Positions 1 through 11,478 of a DNA stretch of 48,686 nucleotides are shown here, piece by piece (position 1 is the stretch's first letter; each line of letters begins with the position of its first letter). The translations under genes were made by a program, and so were the position numbers. The stretch comes from Acidobacteriota bacterium. Its GTDB lineage: Bacteria > Acidobacteriota > Blastocatellia > Pyrinomonadales > Pyrinomonadaceae. Below the pieces are notes generated by a model that was not told the DNA's origin, did no database searches, and saw only the letters and a program-made list of their open reading frames with translations. The stretch is taken from NCBI GenBank assembly GCA_020200155.1, contig JAIVJG010000013.1:1-48686 (forward strand), in the 5' to 3' direction.

Positions 1-345
1 GTCCTCGCGGCGGTCGGCATCTACGCCGTGATGAGCTACACGGTGACGCAGCGGACGCACGAACTCGGCATCCGCATGGCGCTCGGCGCGCAGCCGCGCG
101 ACGTGCTCAGGATGGTGGTGGGGCAGGGGCTGGTGCTCATCGTCATCGGCGTCTGTCTCGGACTCGTCGGAGCGTTCGCGCTGTCGCGCGTGATGTCGGA
201 GATTCTGATCGGCGTGTCGGCCACAGACCCGCTGACCTTTGTGTTTATCCCCCTGCTGCTCTCCGCAGTGGCCCTCGTCGCCAGTTTCATCCCCGCGCGC
301 CGCGCGACGAAAGTAGACCCGATGGTGGCGCTCAGGTACGAATGA
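1..345 (+). CDS. MacB/FtsX-like ADOP permease, C-terminal part only (5' end outside window)
   Basis: Open frame from base 1; C-terminal FtsX motif [20 protein letters not shown]...[19 protein letters not shown] shared with the downstream paralogs. Confidence 0.9.
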   Translation, partial: VLAAVGIYAVMSYTVTQRTHELGIRMALGAQPRDVLRMVVGQGLVLIVIGVCLGLVGAFALSRVMSEILIGVSATDPLTFVFIPLLLSAVALVASFIPARRATKVDPMVALRYE

Positions 346-356
346 AAAGAAATGAC

Positions 357-433
357 GAATGATGAACACGAATGATGAATACGGGGTGATGTGAAAGGCC
401 GGTGCTTTACTTTTCATGCATTGTTCATCATTC
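357..433. repeat. intergenic heptad-repeat hairpin A
   Basis: Core gaatgatgaaca (357-368) / tgttcatcattc (422-433), inside longer degenerate arms of GAATGAT-like units. Confidence 0.7.
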
Positions 434-463
434 CGCATTCACCGTTTCCGTTGAGGAGTTGTG

Positions 464-2974
464 ATGAGAAACTTATGGCAAGACTTGCGTTATGCGGTGC
501 GGATGCTGCTGAAAAATCCGGGCTTCACGGCGGTCGCCGTCATCTCACTGGCGCTCGGCATCGGCGCTAACACTTCGATCTTCAGCTTCGTCAACGCCAT
601 CCTGCTGAGGCCCTTGCCCGTCGCCGAGCCGGAGCGTCTCGCTTTCGTCTACAGCGGCAGCCGGAGTGACCCATACAACGTCTCATCCTACCCGGACTAC
701 GTTGACTACCGGGACAAGAACGAAGTCTTGAGCGATCTGGTCGCATACTCCGGCATCAACGTGAGTCTGAACACGGACGATCAGCCGGAACAGATTTCCG
801 GCCTCATCGTCACGGGCAACTACTTCGACGCGCTCGGCGTGCGCGCCGCACTTGGCCGCACCTTTCTGCCGGATGAAGACCGCACGCCCGGCGCGCGCCC
901 GGTCGCTGTCATCGGCCACGCCCTGTGGCAGGGCCGCTTCATGGGCGACCCGTCTATCGTCGGCAAGCAGATGCTTCTCAACGGGCAGAGCTTCACGATT
1001 GTAGGCGTCGCGCCGAAGAACTTCGACGGTACGGACGTGGGGCGTGCGAACGACATCTACGTGCCGATGATGATGCAGGCGGTGGTGCGCCCGCCGCGCG
1101 GCGGCTACTCCGGCGAGATGAATCCCGACCTGCTTGCGGTGCGAGGGAGTAGCTGGCTGGAAATCATCGGTCGTCTCAAACCCGGCGTGACCATCGCGCA
1201 GGCGCAGGCCGCGATGACGACGCTGGCGAAGGGGATGGAGCAGGCTTACCCGCAGACGAACAAGGATCAACTCGCGACGCTCTCGCCGGCCAGCAAGGGC
1301 GACCCGACGCAACGCGGCACGCTGCTGTCCGTGGCCGGGCTGTTGACGGCGGTGGTCGGACTCGTCCTTTTGATCGCGTGCGCCAACGTGGCGAATTTGC
1401 TGCTGGCCCGTGCTTCGGGCAGACGCAGGGAGATCAGCATTCGTCTGGCGCTCGGTGCGAGTCGCGGTCGGCTCATCCGCCAACTAATGACTGAGAGCGT
1501 GCTGCTCGCGCTCGTGAGCGGAGTGGTCGGACTCCTCCTCGCAGTCTGGCTGGTTGACGCCTTGCAGTCTTACACGCCGCCGGGCAACTTCTTTCCCGTC
1601 GCCTTCGATTTCAGTCTGGACACGCGCGTGCTCGGCTTCGCGCTGCTCATCTCCCTCCTGACCGGCGTCATCTTCGGCGTCGCGCCCGCGCTTCAGGCTT
1701 CAAACCCCAACCTCGTGCCCGCGCTCAAAGATGAAACGATGGTGCTCCCCGGCAGGGGAGTGCGCCGCTTCAGTCTGCGCAACGTGCTGGTCGTCGCGCA
1801 GGTGGCGCTCTCGCTCGTGCTGCTCGTGTGCGCCGGTCTGTTTTTGCGCAGCCTGCGACAGGCGCAGAGCATAGACCCCGGCTTCGACCCGTCGCACGTG
1901 CTGTCCATGCCGCTCAACGTCAATCTGCTGCACTACACGAAGCCGCAGGCACAGGAGTTTTACCGGCGCGTGATCGAACGCGTCGAGGCGCTGCCCGGCG
2001 TCGAATCGGCGACGCTGACGCGGACGCCGCCGCTCAGTGGCGCGAGCCGCCAGAGCACCGTGCTGGTCGAGGGCGGACAAGGCCCTGCCGCCGCCAGCAA
2101 CAGCGAAGGCGGTGGATTGCCCTCCGAGAACCCGAACATCACGCTCGCCAGTTCCGTCGCCCTCAAATATTTTCAGACCCTGAGCATCCCGCTTCTGCGC
2201 GGGCGCGACTTCGACGAACGCGACCGCGAAGGCGCGCCCGGCGTCGTCATCATCAACGAGACTTTCGCGCGGCGGTACTTTCCAAGCGAAGACCCGCTCG
2301 GCAAGCGGCTCAGTCTGAGCGGCGCGAAAGGCCCGTGGCTCGAAGTCGTCGGCCTTGCACGCGACGGCAAGTACATCACGCTCGGCGAAATGCCCGCGCC
2401 GTTCGTCTACCAGCCGCTCATGCAGCGCCACGAGAGCGGTATGGTCTTGCTCGTGCGAGCCGGCGGCGACCCGTCGAATCTCGTGACGGGGATCAGGCGC
2501 GAGACGCAGGCGCTGGAGAGGAATCTGCCGGTCACGAATTTCAGGTTGATGACGGAGATGCTCAACACTTCTCTCTTCCCGGCGCGGATGGGTGCCGTCC
2601 TGCTCGGCGTCTTTGGATTGCTGGCGCTGCTGCTGGCTTCCGTCGGACTCTACGGAGTGATGGCCTACTCGGTCGCGCGCCGCACGCGCGAGATCGGCAT
2701 ACGGATGGCACTCGGCGCGCGGAGCGGAGATGTTCTGGGACTCGTGCTGCGCGAAGGCATGACGCTCGTCGGCATAGGCGTCGTGCTCGGCGTGGCCGTC
2801 GCTTTCGCCGCGACGCGAATGCTGGCGGGATTCCTCTACGGCGTCAGCACGAGCGACCCTGCGACCTTCGCGGGTGTCACCGTCGCCCTCGCCGCCACCG
2901 CACTGGTCGCGAGTTTTATCCCCGCGCGCCGCGCGGCCAGAGTAGACCCGGCGATTTCGCTTAGATATGAATGA
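464..2974 (+). CDS. MacB/FtsX-like ADOP family permease
   Basis: [49 protein letters not shown] start; two FtsX-type TM blocks; ATG 464 preceded by gaggagttgtg. Confidence 0.93.
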   Translation: MRNLWQDLRYAVRMLLKNPGFTAVAVISLALGIGANTSIFSFVNAILLRPLPVAEPERLAFVYSGSRSDPYNVSSYPDYVDYRDKNEVLSDLVAYSGINVSLNTDDQPEQISGLIVTGNYFDALGVRAALGRTFLPDEDRTPGARPVAVIGHALWQGRFMGDPSIVGKQMLLNGQSFTIVGVAPKNFDGTDVGRANDIYVPMMMQAVVRPPRGGYSGEMNPDLLAVRGSSWLEIIGRLKPGVTIAQAQAAMTTLAKGMEQAYPQTNKDQLATLSPASKGDPTQRGTLLSVAGLLTAVVGLVLLIACANVANLLLARASGRRREISIRLALGASRGRLIRQLMTESVLLALVSGVVGLLLAVWLVDALQSYTPPGNFFPVAFDFSLDTRVLGFALLISLLTGVIFGVAPALQASNPNLVPALKDETMVLPGRGVRRFSLRNVLVVAQVALSLVLLVCAGLFLRSLRQAQSIDPGFDPSHVLSMPLNVNLLHYTKPQAQEFYRRVIERVEALPGVESATLTRTPPLSGASRQSTVLVEGGQGPAAASNSEGGGLPSENPNITLASSVALKYFQTLSIPLLRGRDFDERDREGAPGVVIINETFARRYFPSEDPLGKRLSLSGAKGPWLEVVGLARDGKYITLGEMPAPFVYQPLMQRHESGMVLLVRAGGDPSNLVTGIRRETQALERNLPVTNFRLMTEMLNTSLFPARMGAVLLGVFGLLALLLASVGLYGVMAYSVARRTREIGIRMALGARSGDVLGLVLREGMTLVGIGVVLGVAVAFAATRMLAGFLYGVSTSDPATFAGVTVALAATALVASFIPARRAARVDPAISLRYE

Positions 2975-3063
2975 AATGATGAGCGATGAATGCGGAGTGA
3001 TGAATGAAAGACAGAAGCATTGCTGTTAATAATTCATCATTTATCATTCCGCATTCATCATTT
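2974..3063. repeat. intergenic heptad-repeat hairpin B
   Basis: aaatgatgagcgatgaatgcggagtgatgaatga / attcatcatttatcattccgcattcatcattt; near-perfect with one extra heptad in the left arm. Confidence 0.85.
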
Positions 3064-3080
3064 CGCCTGGAGGTGATGTG

Positions 3081-5501
3081 ATGGGAACATTTTTGCAGGA
3101 TTTGCGATATGCGTTGCGCGTGCTGGCGAAGAATCCCGGCTTCACGGCCATCGCGGTCGTTGCCCTGGCTCTGGGCATCGGTGCGAACACGGCCATCTTC
3201 TCGGTCATCAACACGGTGCTTTTGAGGCCGCTGCCCTTCGACAGTCCCGAACGGCTCGTCAAGGTCTGGGGGACGAACCAGAAGCGCGGCGTCTCCAAGT
3301 ATCCCGTCTCGTACCCGAACTTCACAGACTGGCGCGACCAGAACGGAGTGTTCGAGCACGTCGCGGCCTACAGCGACGCGGGCGCAATCCTCACGGGGCA
3401 CGACGCGCCGGAGCAGTTGAACGGCATCGTTGCTTCCGCAGACTTCTTCGAGGTGCTCGGCGCGAAGCCCGCCATCGGGCGCGGCTTTACGACGCAGGAC
3501 GAGCAGGGCGACACGCACGTCATCGTCCTCAGCGACGGCGTGTGGCGTAGTCGCTTCGCCGCAGACCCCGGCATCGTCGGCCAGCAGGTCATGCTCGACG
3601 GACAGGCCACTACAGTCATCGGCATCATGCCGGCGGCCTTCAGTTTCCCGCCTGACACGGCTACCGCACCCGTCTTCTGGTCGCTGCTGAACCCGAAGGA
3701 GGAGGGCAACGCGGAGCGCGGCGCGAACTACCTGCTGGTGATCGGGCGACTGAAGCCAGGCATCGCGCGCGAGCAGGCGCAGGCCGAGATGAGCACCGTC
3801 GCGGGCCGCCTCGAACAGCAGTACCCGGAAAAGAACACGGGGCGCGGCATCAACCTCGTCCCGCTGCACGAAGACATCGTCGGCGACCTCCGTCCCGCGC
3901 TGCTCATCCTTTTCGGAGCAGTCGGCTTCGTCCTTTTAATCGCGTGCGCCAACGTCGCTAACCTTTTGCTCGCACGCGCTTCTTCGCGCACGCGCGAGAT
4001 CGCCGTGAGGACGGCGCTCGGCGCGAGCCGCTGGAGAATCGTTCGCCAGTTGATGACGGAGAGTGCGTTGCTCGCGCTGGTGGGCGGGACGCTCGGACTG
4101 CTGCTCGCGTTGTGGGGCGTTGACCTGCTGCTCGCAGCTGTCCCCGCAGACATCCCGCGTCTCAGCGAGTCGGGCCTCGACGCGCGCGTGTTCGGCTTCA
4201 CCACGGCCATCTCTCTGCTGACCGGCCTCGTCTTCGGACTCGCGCCCGCGCTGCAAGCGTCGAAGACGGAACTGACGGAGGCGCTCAAGGAAGGCGGGCG
4301 CGGCTCGACCGAGGGGCTGAAGCGCAACCGCGTGCGCTCGCTGCTCGTCGTCTCGGAAGTCGCGCTCTCGCTCGTGCTCCTCGTCGGCGCGGGCCTGCTC
4401 GTCAAGAGTTTTATCTACCTGCACGACGTGAACCCCGGCTTCAAACCCGACCACGTGCTGACGGCGGATGTCGGGCTGCCCACGGCCAAGTACGAAAAGG
4501 AACAGCAGCAGGCGGCGTTTTACCAGCAGGCCGTCGGGCGCATCGCCGCGCTGCCCGGCGTCGAGGCGGCGGGCGCGGTCATGCCGCTCCCGCTGAACGG
4601 CAACGGCATGCAGAACATCCTGACAATCGAGGGGCGTCCCGCGCTTGCTCCCGGCGAGAAGCTGACGACCAACTCGCGCGTCATCACGCCGGGCTACCTG
4701 CGTGCGATGGGCATTCCACTCATTAGGGGCCGCGCCTTCACCGAGCGCGACGACAAAGACGCGCCGAAAGTCTTCCTCGTCAACGAGAGCCTCGCACGCA
4801 AATACTTCCCCGGAGAAGAAGCGGTCGGGAAAGAGATTGAAGTGACGGTCGCGCCGGGCATGAAGGGCGAGATCGTCGGCGTGGTCGGCGACGTGAAGCA
4901 CCGAAACCTTGAGGCCGAACCGGGGCCGGAGACATACGTCTCGTACCTACAGGCTCCCATGCCTTACATGACGCTCGTCGCGCGCACGTCGGTTGATCCG
5001 GCCAGCCTCACCGGCTCTTTGCGCGGGGCGGTGCAGCAGGTGGACAAGGATCAACCGCTCTACGGCGTGAAGACGATGGAGCAGTGGGTTGCCGATTCAG
5101 TCGCGCGCAGGCGCTTCAACACGGTCCTGCTCGGCATCTTCTCCGCCGTGGCGCTGCTGCTTGCGGCAGTCGGCATCTACGGCGTGATGAGTTACTCGGT
5201 GACGCAGCGGACGCACGAGATCGGCCTGCGCATGGCGCTCGGCGCGCAAAGAGGCGACGTGCTGGGAATGGTGGTCGGGCAGGGCATGACTCTGATTATG
5301 ATCGGCGTCGCGCTCGGCCTTGCCGCTTCCTTCGCACTCACGCGCGTCATGCGAGGGCTGCTCTACGGCGTCAGCGCAACCGACCCGCTGACCTTCGGCG
5401 GCGTCGCCCTCGTGTTAATTCTCGTGGCGCTGCTGGCCTGCTTCATCCCCGCGCGCCGCGCGACGAAAGTAGACCCGATGGTCGCGCTCAGATACGAATG
5501 A
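3081..5501 (+). CDS. MacB/FtsX-like ADOP family permease
   Basis: [49 protein letters not shown]-term [19 protein letters not shown]; upstream ggaggtgatg. Confidence 0.93.
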   Translation: MGTFLQDLRYALRVLAKNPGFTAIAVVALALGIGANTAIFSVINTVLLRPLPFDSPERLVKVWGTNQKRGVSKYPVSYPNFTDWRDQNGVFEHVAAYSDAGAILTGHDAPEQLNGIVASADFFEVLGAKPAIGRGFTTQDEQGDTHVIVLSDGVWRSRFAADPGIVGQQVMLDGQATTVIGIMPAAFSFPPDTATAPVFWSLLNPKEEGNAERGANYLLVIGRLKPGIAREQAQAEMSTVAGRLEQQYPEKNTGRGINLVPLHEDIVGDLRPALLILFGAVGFVLLIACANVANLLLARASSRTREIAVRTALGASRWRIVRQLMTESALLALVGGTLGLLLALWGVDLLLAAVPADIPRLSESGLDARVFGFTTAISLLTGLVFGLAPALQASKTELTEALKEGGRGSTEGLKRNRVRSLLVVSEVALSLVLLVGAGLLVKSFIYLHDVNPGFKPDHVLTADVGLPTAKYEKEQQQAAFYQQAVGRIAALPGVEAAGAVMPLPLNGNGMQNILTIEGRPALAPGEKLTTNSRVITPGYLRAMGIPLIRGRAFTERDDKDAPKVFLVNESLARKYFPGEEAVGKEIEVTVAPGMKGEIVGVVGDVKHRNLEAEPGPETYVSYLQAPMPYMTLVARTSVDPASLTGSLRGAVQQVDKDQPLYGVKTMEQWVADSVARRRFNTVLLGIFSAVALLLAAVGIYGVMSYSVTQRTHEIGLRMALGAQRGDVLGMVVGQGMTLIMIGVALGLAASFALTRVMRGLLYGVSATDPLTFGGVALVLILVALLACFIPARRATKVDPMVALRYE

Positions 5502-5572
5502 AGTGATGAGTGATAAGAGATGAGAGATAGCTATGCGTCTTTCTTATCACTTATCACTTGTCGCTTATCACT
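5502..5572. repeat. intergenic heptad-repeat hairpin C
   Basis: Left arm gtgatga-gtgataa-gagatga-gagatag, right arm ttatcac-ttatcac-ttgtcgc-ttatcac. Confidence 0.85.
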
Positions 5573-5584
5573 GGGAGGTTTGTG

Positions 5585-8023
5585 ATGGAAACACTGTGGC
5601 AGGATTTTCGTTACGGGATTCGCATGTTGTGGAAGTCGCCGGGCGTGACGGCCATCGCGGTGCTGGCGCTGGCGCTCGGCATCGGCGCGAACACGGCAAT
5701 CTTCTCCGTCGTCAACGGCGTGCTGCTCCGTCCTCTGCCGTATCAAGACCCTGATCGGCTCGTGCGTCTTTCGGAGTGGAGCCAGCAGGTGCCGGGGATG
5801 TCTATTTCGTACCCGAACTTCGTTGACTGGCGCGAGCAAAACCACGTCTTCGAGGGGCTGGCCGCGACGCAGTTCAGTAGCTACAACCTGACAGGCGTGG
5901 ACGAGCCGGAGCGACTGCAAGGGAGAAACGTCTCGGCCAATTTCTTCGACGTGCTCGGCGTCAAGCCCTCGCAGGGACGCGCGTTTTCACCCGACGAGGA
6001 TCACGCCGGCGCGAACCGCGTCTGCGTCGTCAGCCACGGCCTGTGGCAACGCCGCTTCGGCGCGGACGCGAAGATTCTGGGCAGGCAACTGACGCTCAAC
6101 GGCGAGGGCTACACGGTCGTCGGCGTGCTGCCGCAGGACTATCGCTACGGCACGGCGACGGACGTGTTCGTGCCCATCGGCTTGCAGGATTCTACCGAGA
6201 CGTTCCAGCAGCGCGGCAGTCATCCCGGCATCTATGCGGTGGCGCGCCTCAAGCCCGGCGTCAGCTTCGAGCAGGCCGAGGCGGAAATGAAAGGCATCGC
6301 GCAGCAACTCGTGCAGGCGCATCCGAAGGAGAACGGCGGCAACGGCGTCACGCTCGTTCCGTTGCGTGAATATTTCGTGGGCGACATCCGCACCTCTCTG
6401 CTTATCCTTCTCGGCGCGGTTGGCTTCGTGCTGCTGATCGCGTGCGCCAACGTCGCCAATCTATTGCTCGCGCGCGCCGCTTCGCGCACGCGGGAAATCG
6501 CGATTCGCACGGCGCTCGGCGCGGGGCGGCTGCGCGTCGTCCGCCTCCTGCTGACTGAAAGCGTCGTGCTGGCTATCCTGAGTGGGATGGTGGGGCTGCT
6601 GCTGGCGCTCTGGGGCACGGACGTTTTACGCAAAGCAAGCCTCGACATCATCCCTACGACCGCAGACATCGGCCTCGACCGCAGCGTGCTGGGCTTTACG
6701 CTGCTCGTCTCGCTCCTGACGGGTGTGATCTTCGGGCTGGCTCCGGCATTGCAAGCCTCCAATCCTAATCTCAACGAGGCGCTCAAAGAGGGCGGGCGCA
6801 GCGGCACCGCAGGCTCCGCGCGCAGTCGCATGCGAGGCGTGCTGGTTGTCGCCGAAGTCGCACTATCGCTGATGCTGCTCATCGGGTCGGGACTTCTGAT
6901 CCGCAGCTTCCTGCGTTTGCGCGAGACTGAGACGGGCTTTAACGCGCAGAACCTTCTGACCATGCAGCTCTCCTTCAAGGCGAAGAAAGACGAGGGGCGC
7001 AAGGTCGCCGGCTTCCTCGATCAAGTGGAACGGAAAATTAGAGCGCTGCCCGGCGTCGAGTCGGTCGCACTGTCGAACGGAGTGCCGTTCCTCGGCGCAA
7101 CCGAGACTTCCTTTCAGGTGGAAGGACGCCCGCCCGCCGAGCCGGGCAAGAGGCCGATGACCGTCGCCTACTGGACGACGCCCGATTATCTGAAAGCGAT
7201 GGGCATACGTCTCGTCAAGGGCCGGTTCTTCAACGAGCACGACACGCAGTCGTCACCGCTCGTCACTGTCATTGATGAAGACTTCGCGCGGCAGCAGTTT
7301 CCAGACGAAGACCCCATCGGGAAATATTTGGAAGGTAATAAGGAACAGAACATTCCGCACGCGGAGATCATCGGGGTCGTCGCGCACGTCAAGAACTATG
7401 GCCTCGACGCGCCGGGGCCGGTGCAGATCGAGTACTACCACGCGCTGACTCAAGTGCCCGACAAGTTCCTGCCGCTCATCGCTGGTCGCATCAGCCTGGT
7501 CGTCCGCACTACGTCCGACCCTTCGGGGATGACCGCTGCTATTCGGCGCGAAGTGCAGACGATTGACCCGAACCAGCCGGTCTATAACGTCAACACGATG
7601 GAACAGGTGCTCTCCGATTCCGTCGCCACGCAGCGACTCTCGATGATGCTCCTGAGCGTCTTCGCGTGCGTGGCGCTCGTGCTCGCGGCGGTCGGCATCT
7701 ACGGAGTGATGAGCTACACGGTCGCGCAGCGCACGCACGAGATCGGGCTGCGTATGGCTCTGGGCGCGCAGGCACGCGACGTGCTCCGGCTCGTGCTGGG
7801 GCACGGCATGATGCTCACGCTGTTGGGAGTCGGCATCGGCCTCGTCGCGGCCTTCGCGTTGACGCGCGTCATGTCGAGCCTGCTGTTCGGCGTCAGCGCG
7901 ACCGACCCGTTGACGTTCGCAGGCATTCCCTTGCTGCTGCTCGCGGTGGCGCTCCTCGCCTGTTACGTCCCCGCGCGGCGCGCGTTGAAGGTTGATCCGA
8001 TGGTCGCGCTGAGATACGAGTGA
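5585..8023 (+). CDS. MacB/FtsX-like ADOP family permease
   Basis: [53 protein letters not shown]; upstream gggaggtttgtg RBS. Confidence 0.93.
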   Translation: METLWQDFRYGIRMLWKSPGVTAIAVLALALGIGANTAIFSVVNGVLLRPLPYQDPDRLVRLSEWSQQVPGMSISYPNFVDWREQNHVFEGLAATQFSSYNLTGVDEPERLQGRNVSANFFDVLGVKPSQGRAFSPDEDHAGANRVCVVSHGLWQRRFGADAKILGRQLTLNGEGYTVVGVLPQDYRYGTATDVFVPIGLQDSTETFQQRGSHPGIYAVARLKPGVSFEQAEAEMKGIAQQLVQAHPKENGGNGVTLVPLREYFVGDIRTSLLILLGAVGFVLLIACANVANLLLARAASRTREIAIRTALGAGRLRVVRLLLTESVVLAILSGMVGLLLALWGTDVLRKASLDIIPTTADIGLDRSVLGFTLLVSLLTGVIFGLAPALQASNPNLNEALKEGGRSGTAGSARSRMRGVLVVAEVALSLMLLIGSGLLIRSFLRLRETETGFNAQNLLTMQLSFKAKKDEGRKVAGFLDQVERKIRALPGVESVALSNGVPFLGATETSFQVEGRPPAEPGKRPMTVAYWTTPDYLKAMGIRLVKGRFFNEHDTQSSPLVTVIDEDFARQQFPDEDPIGKYLEGNKEQNIPHAEIIGVVAHVKNYGLDAPGPVQIEYYHALTQVPDKFLPLIAGRISLVVRTTSDPSGMTAAIRREVQTIDPNQPVYNVNTMEQVLSDSVATQRLSMMLLSVFACVALVLAAVGIYGVMSYTVAQRTHEIGLRMALGAQARDVLRLVLGHGMMLTLLGVGIGLVAAFALTRVMSSLLFGVSATDPLTFAGIPLLLLAVALLACYVPARRALKVDPMVALRYE

Positions 8024-8036
8024 GCAATAAATTTTA

Positions 8037-8103
8037 GCCACGGCAGGCACGGAGAGACACAGTTAAATGCCTTCGGGCTGCGTCTCTCCGTGCTCGCCGT
8101 GGC
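8037..8103. repeat. intergenic hairpin upstream of tolC-like gene
   Basis: gccacggcaggcacggagagac (8037-8058) / gtctctccgtgctcgccgtggc (8082-8103): 12-bp inner and 7-bp outer stems. Confidence 0.85.
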
Positions 8104-8153
8104 GAGGGCACGACGACTTGGTGAGCATCATGCTGAAAGTTAAGGGGAGTACG

Positions 8154-10196
8154 ATGAGTTTAATTTTCGAGGCACGCCTGAGCGTGAAGAGATGGAGTTC
8201 GAGAAGTAGAGCGTCACGCGCCTCCAGCGTCCTCGCGTCCGTTTTGCTGGTCGCCGCGACGGTTTCGGCGCAGACGCCCACGCCACGCACGCCTTCGTCG
8301 CCGCAGACAGACCCCACGCGCCCGCCCTCTGTCGAGCGTCCCACCCCGCAAATCCCGCCGGGCACAGCGCCCGCGCAGCCGTCAACTCCCGCGCCCGCGA
8401 TTCTTCAGCCGTCAACTCACGCCAACGCCGCGCCCGTCCAAGGCTCGCCGCCGGGCACGGCCACACAGCAGCCCGACGAGGGCACGCCCAACCCGCTCTT
8501 GCAGGCGCGGCCTTTGCCGCCGCTGCCCTCCATGACCCGGCTCGGCGTCTCCGCCGACCAAACGCTCGCACTCTCTCTGAACGAGGCTGTGCGCCGCGCG
8601 CTTGAGAACAACACGGACATCGAAGTGGCGCGCGAAGAAGTGCGCTTCGCCGAAACCGTACTGCGCTCGCTCGAAGGCGTCTATGATCCCGTCTTTGTGG
8701 CCACGCCGCAGTTCAACAGCCGCGTCACGCCGGTTGCGAGCACGCTCGGCGGATCGGGAAGTTCCGGCACTGTGAACACCACAGATATCAACTACGACTC
8801 GTCGCTCACGCGCCAGTTCAAGAAGGGCGGCGGGCAGTACGAGTTCTTCTTCAACAACACGCGCGAGACGACCAGTTCGACCTTCAGCAGCCTTAATCCT
8901 TTCTATTCGTCGAGCCTCGGCGTTCGCTTCACGCAACCGCTCATGCGTAACCGCGAGATTGATTTGAGCCGCCGCACCATACGCATCCAGCAGCGACTCG
9001 TCGCGCAAACCGACGCAGACTTCCGCCGCCGCACCATTGATGTCATCACGTCTGTGCAGGTGGCTTACTGGGATTTGGTGCTCGCCCTGCGCGACCAGCA
9101 AAACCGGCTCGCCAATCTGAAGCTGACGCGCGAGCTGCATCGCCAGAACGAGGCGCGCATCGCCGCCGGCTCGGTCGCGCCGTTCGAGCGCGCGGAGGTG
9201 CAGACCGAACTCGCCAACCGCGAGAGCGAACTGCTTGAATCTTCTCAGAACGTCACCATCGCCGAGAACAATCTGAAGCAGTTGATCCTGCACGATTCGC
9301 TCGCGCCCGAATGGTCTGCACAACTGACGCCGACCGACGAGCCGGTCTTTGACGAGACGCCAGTCAGCCTCGCCGATGCCTTGACGGAAGCTCGCGCCAA
9401 CCGGCCCGAACTCAAGCGTCTGGGCCTGCAAAAAGAAATCAACGATATTGACCTTCAATACTTCAAAAGCCAGGCACGCCCGCGCCTGGACATCGAGGCG
9501 GTCGTCGCGACGACGGGACTCGCGGGCAGCCCCATCGTCGCAACCGGCACAGTGCCGGGCGGGCAGGCGCAGACGGGGCCTCTCATCGGCGGCAACGCAA
9601 ATACGAACCCCAGCGCGTTTCTCCTGCAACAAATCAACGACCTGCGACAGAGGCAGGGACTTCCCGCCGCAACGGTGCCGCAGATCACTTCGCAGGCGGG
9701 CGGCGTTCCCGCGCGGCTGGCCGGCGGCTACTTCCAGACGCTGCGTAACCTCAGCACCTTAAAAACGCGCAACATCGTCGTCGGCGTGCGCCTCGAACTG
9801 CCCCTGCACAACCGCGCCGCGAAAGAGCAACTGGCGGGCGCGCAGATTCGGCGCACGCAACTCGAAACCACCGTGCGTGGGCAGGATCAAGCCATAGAGG
9901 CCGAAGTTCGCAACGCCGCGCAGACGGTCGAGATCGCGCGCCAGCGCGTGCTCGCGGCCCGCTCCGCGCGCGAAAGCGCCGAACTGCAACTGCAAGGCGA
10001 GCGGCGGCTCTACGAGTTCGGCCACTCGACGACCTTCCTGCTTTTCCAGCGCCAGAATCAGTTGGCCGGCACGCTCAACCAACAGTTGCGCGCCGTGACC
10101 GACTACAACAAAGCGCTCGCCGTCTTGCAGCGCGCCACGTCAACCACGCTCAAAGCCAACAACGTGACGGTCGAGAGGGCAGCCGGAGAACGGTGA
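8154..10196 (+). CDS. TolC-like outer-membrane efflux protein with Pro-rich N-terminal region
   Basis: Signal-like N-terminus, Pro/Thr-rich linker, then LSLNEAVRRALENNTDIEVAREEVRFAE typical of TolC/OEP; start chosen at ATG 8154 after aaggggag. Confidence 0.85.
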   Translation: MSLIFEARLSVKRWSSRSRASRASSVLASVLLVAATVSAQTPTPRTPSSPQTDPTRPPSVERPTPQIPPGTAPAQPSTPAPAILQPSTHANAAPVQGSPPGTATQQPDEGTPNPLLQARPLPPLPSMTRLGVSADQTLALSLNEAVRRALENNTDIEVAREEVRFAETVLRSLEGVYDPVFVATPQFNSRVTPVASTLGGSGSSGTVNTTDINYDSSLTRQFKKGGGQYEFFFNNTRETTSSTFSSLNPFYSSSLGVRFTQPLMRNREIDLSRRTIRIQQRLVAQTDADFRRRTIDVITSVQVAYWDLVLALRDQQNRLANLKLTRELHRQNEARIAAGSVAPFERAEVQTELANRESELLESSQNVTIAENNLKQLILHDSLAPEWSAQLTPTDEPVFDETPVSLADALTEARANRPELKRLGLQKEINDIDLQYFKSQARPRLDIEAVVATTGLAGSPIVATGTVPGGQAQTGPLIGGNANTNPSAFLLQQINDLRQRQGLPAATVPQITSQAGGVPARLAGGYFQTLRNLSTLKTRNIVVGVRLELPLHNRAAKEQLAGAQIRRTQLETTVRGQDQAIEAEVRNAAQTVEIARQRVLAARSARESAELQLQGERRLYEFGHSTTFLLFQRQNQLAGTLNQQLRAVTDYNKALAVLQRATSTTLKANNVTVERAAGER

Positions 10197-10315
10197 ATCG
10201 AATCGTCGAAAAATTAGCAGGGATGGACGGGACGGGCAGGACAAAGAAGCAATGACGATTTGAACTCTTGGCTTTGAGATTTCAGATTCCGAGGTTGGCC
10301 GTTTAGAATTCTTTC

Positions 10316-11441
10316 GTGTCCCCTTTGCCTATGCCGCGAATCCTGATTGCCGACGATCAACCCGACGTGCTGGAAGCGCTGCGCTTGCTGCTCAAGGGCG
10401 AGAGCTACGAGACTGAGACGGTCAGTTCGCCGGCTGCCGCCCTGCGCGCCTTAGAGACGCGCGACTTCGATGCCGTCCTGATTGATCTCAACTACGCGCG
10501 CGATACCACTTCGGGGCAGGAGGGCCTCGACCTGCTGACGCGCATCCAGTCGCTCGACAGCGCGCTTCCCGTGATTGTGATGACGGCATGGGGCAGCGTC
10601 GAACTTGCCGTCGAGGCGATGCGTCGCGGCGCACGCGACTTCATCCAGAAGCCCTGGGACAACGCGCGCCTGCTGACGGTCTTGCGGACGCAGACCGAGT
10701 TGAGCCGCGCGCTTCGTCGCGGGCAGCGGCTCGAAGCCGAGAACCGCGTCCTTCGCGACGGGACGGACGCGCCGCGCCTGATCGCCGAGTCTGAGGCGAT
10801 GCGTCCCGTACGGCGGGACGCTCTTCCTCGACGAGATCGCCAACGCGCACCCGAACCTTCAGGCGAAACTCCTGCGCGTGCTGGAAGCGGGCGAGTTCGA
10901 GCGCGTCGGCTCTTCAAAGACGAAGCGCGTCAACGTGCGCCTCCTCTCCGCCACCAACGCCGACCCGCGCGCCGAGGTCGCCGCCGGGCGCTTTCGTCAA
11001 GACCTGCTCTTCCGTCTCAACACGGTCGAGATTCACTTGCCCCCTCTGCGCGAGCGCGACAGCGACATTCAACTCCTCGCCGAACACTTCCTGCGCCAGT
11101 ACGCGCAACGCTATCGCCGCCAGATAGGCTCGTTCGATAAGTCCGCGCAACAGGCACTGCAAGAGCACTCGTGGCCCGGCAACGTGCGCGAACTCGACCA
11201 CGTCGTCGAGCGCGCGGTCTTGATGGCGCGCACCGACGCGGTGACGGCTTCAGACCTCGGCTTGAGGATGGAACGCGCGGGCGGCGCGCTTCGTCTCGAA
11301 GAGATGAGCCTCGAAGATGTCGAGCGACTGCTTATCCAGAAGACGCTCGCGCGCTACGAGGGCAATGCCAATCGAGCCGCCGAAGCGCTCGGACTAAGCC
11401 GCAGCGCGCTCTACCGCCGCATCCAGAAGTATGGCCTCTAG
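10316..11441 (+). pseudogene. NtrC-type (sigma54-dependent) response regulator, internally deleted and frameshifted
   Basis: Receiver domain (PRILIADDQPDVLEALRLLL...LPVIVMTAWGSVELAVEAMRRGARDFIQKPW) in one frame; [33 protein letters not shown]...[19 protein letters not shown] and Fis-like HTH in another frame; Walker A and GAFTGA segment absent. Confidence 0.85.
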
Positions 11442-11478
11442 CGGAGGCAAGGGCGACCCTGATTCTTCAAACGCGATT

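Noticed and set aside
1828-2964. 378-aa alternate-frame ORF inside a permease gene
   Set aside because: Arg/Ala-rich shadow ORF with no domain signal.
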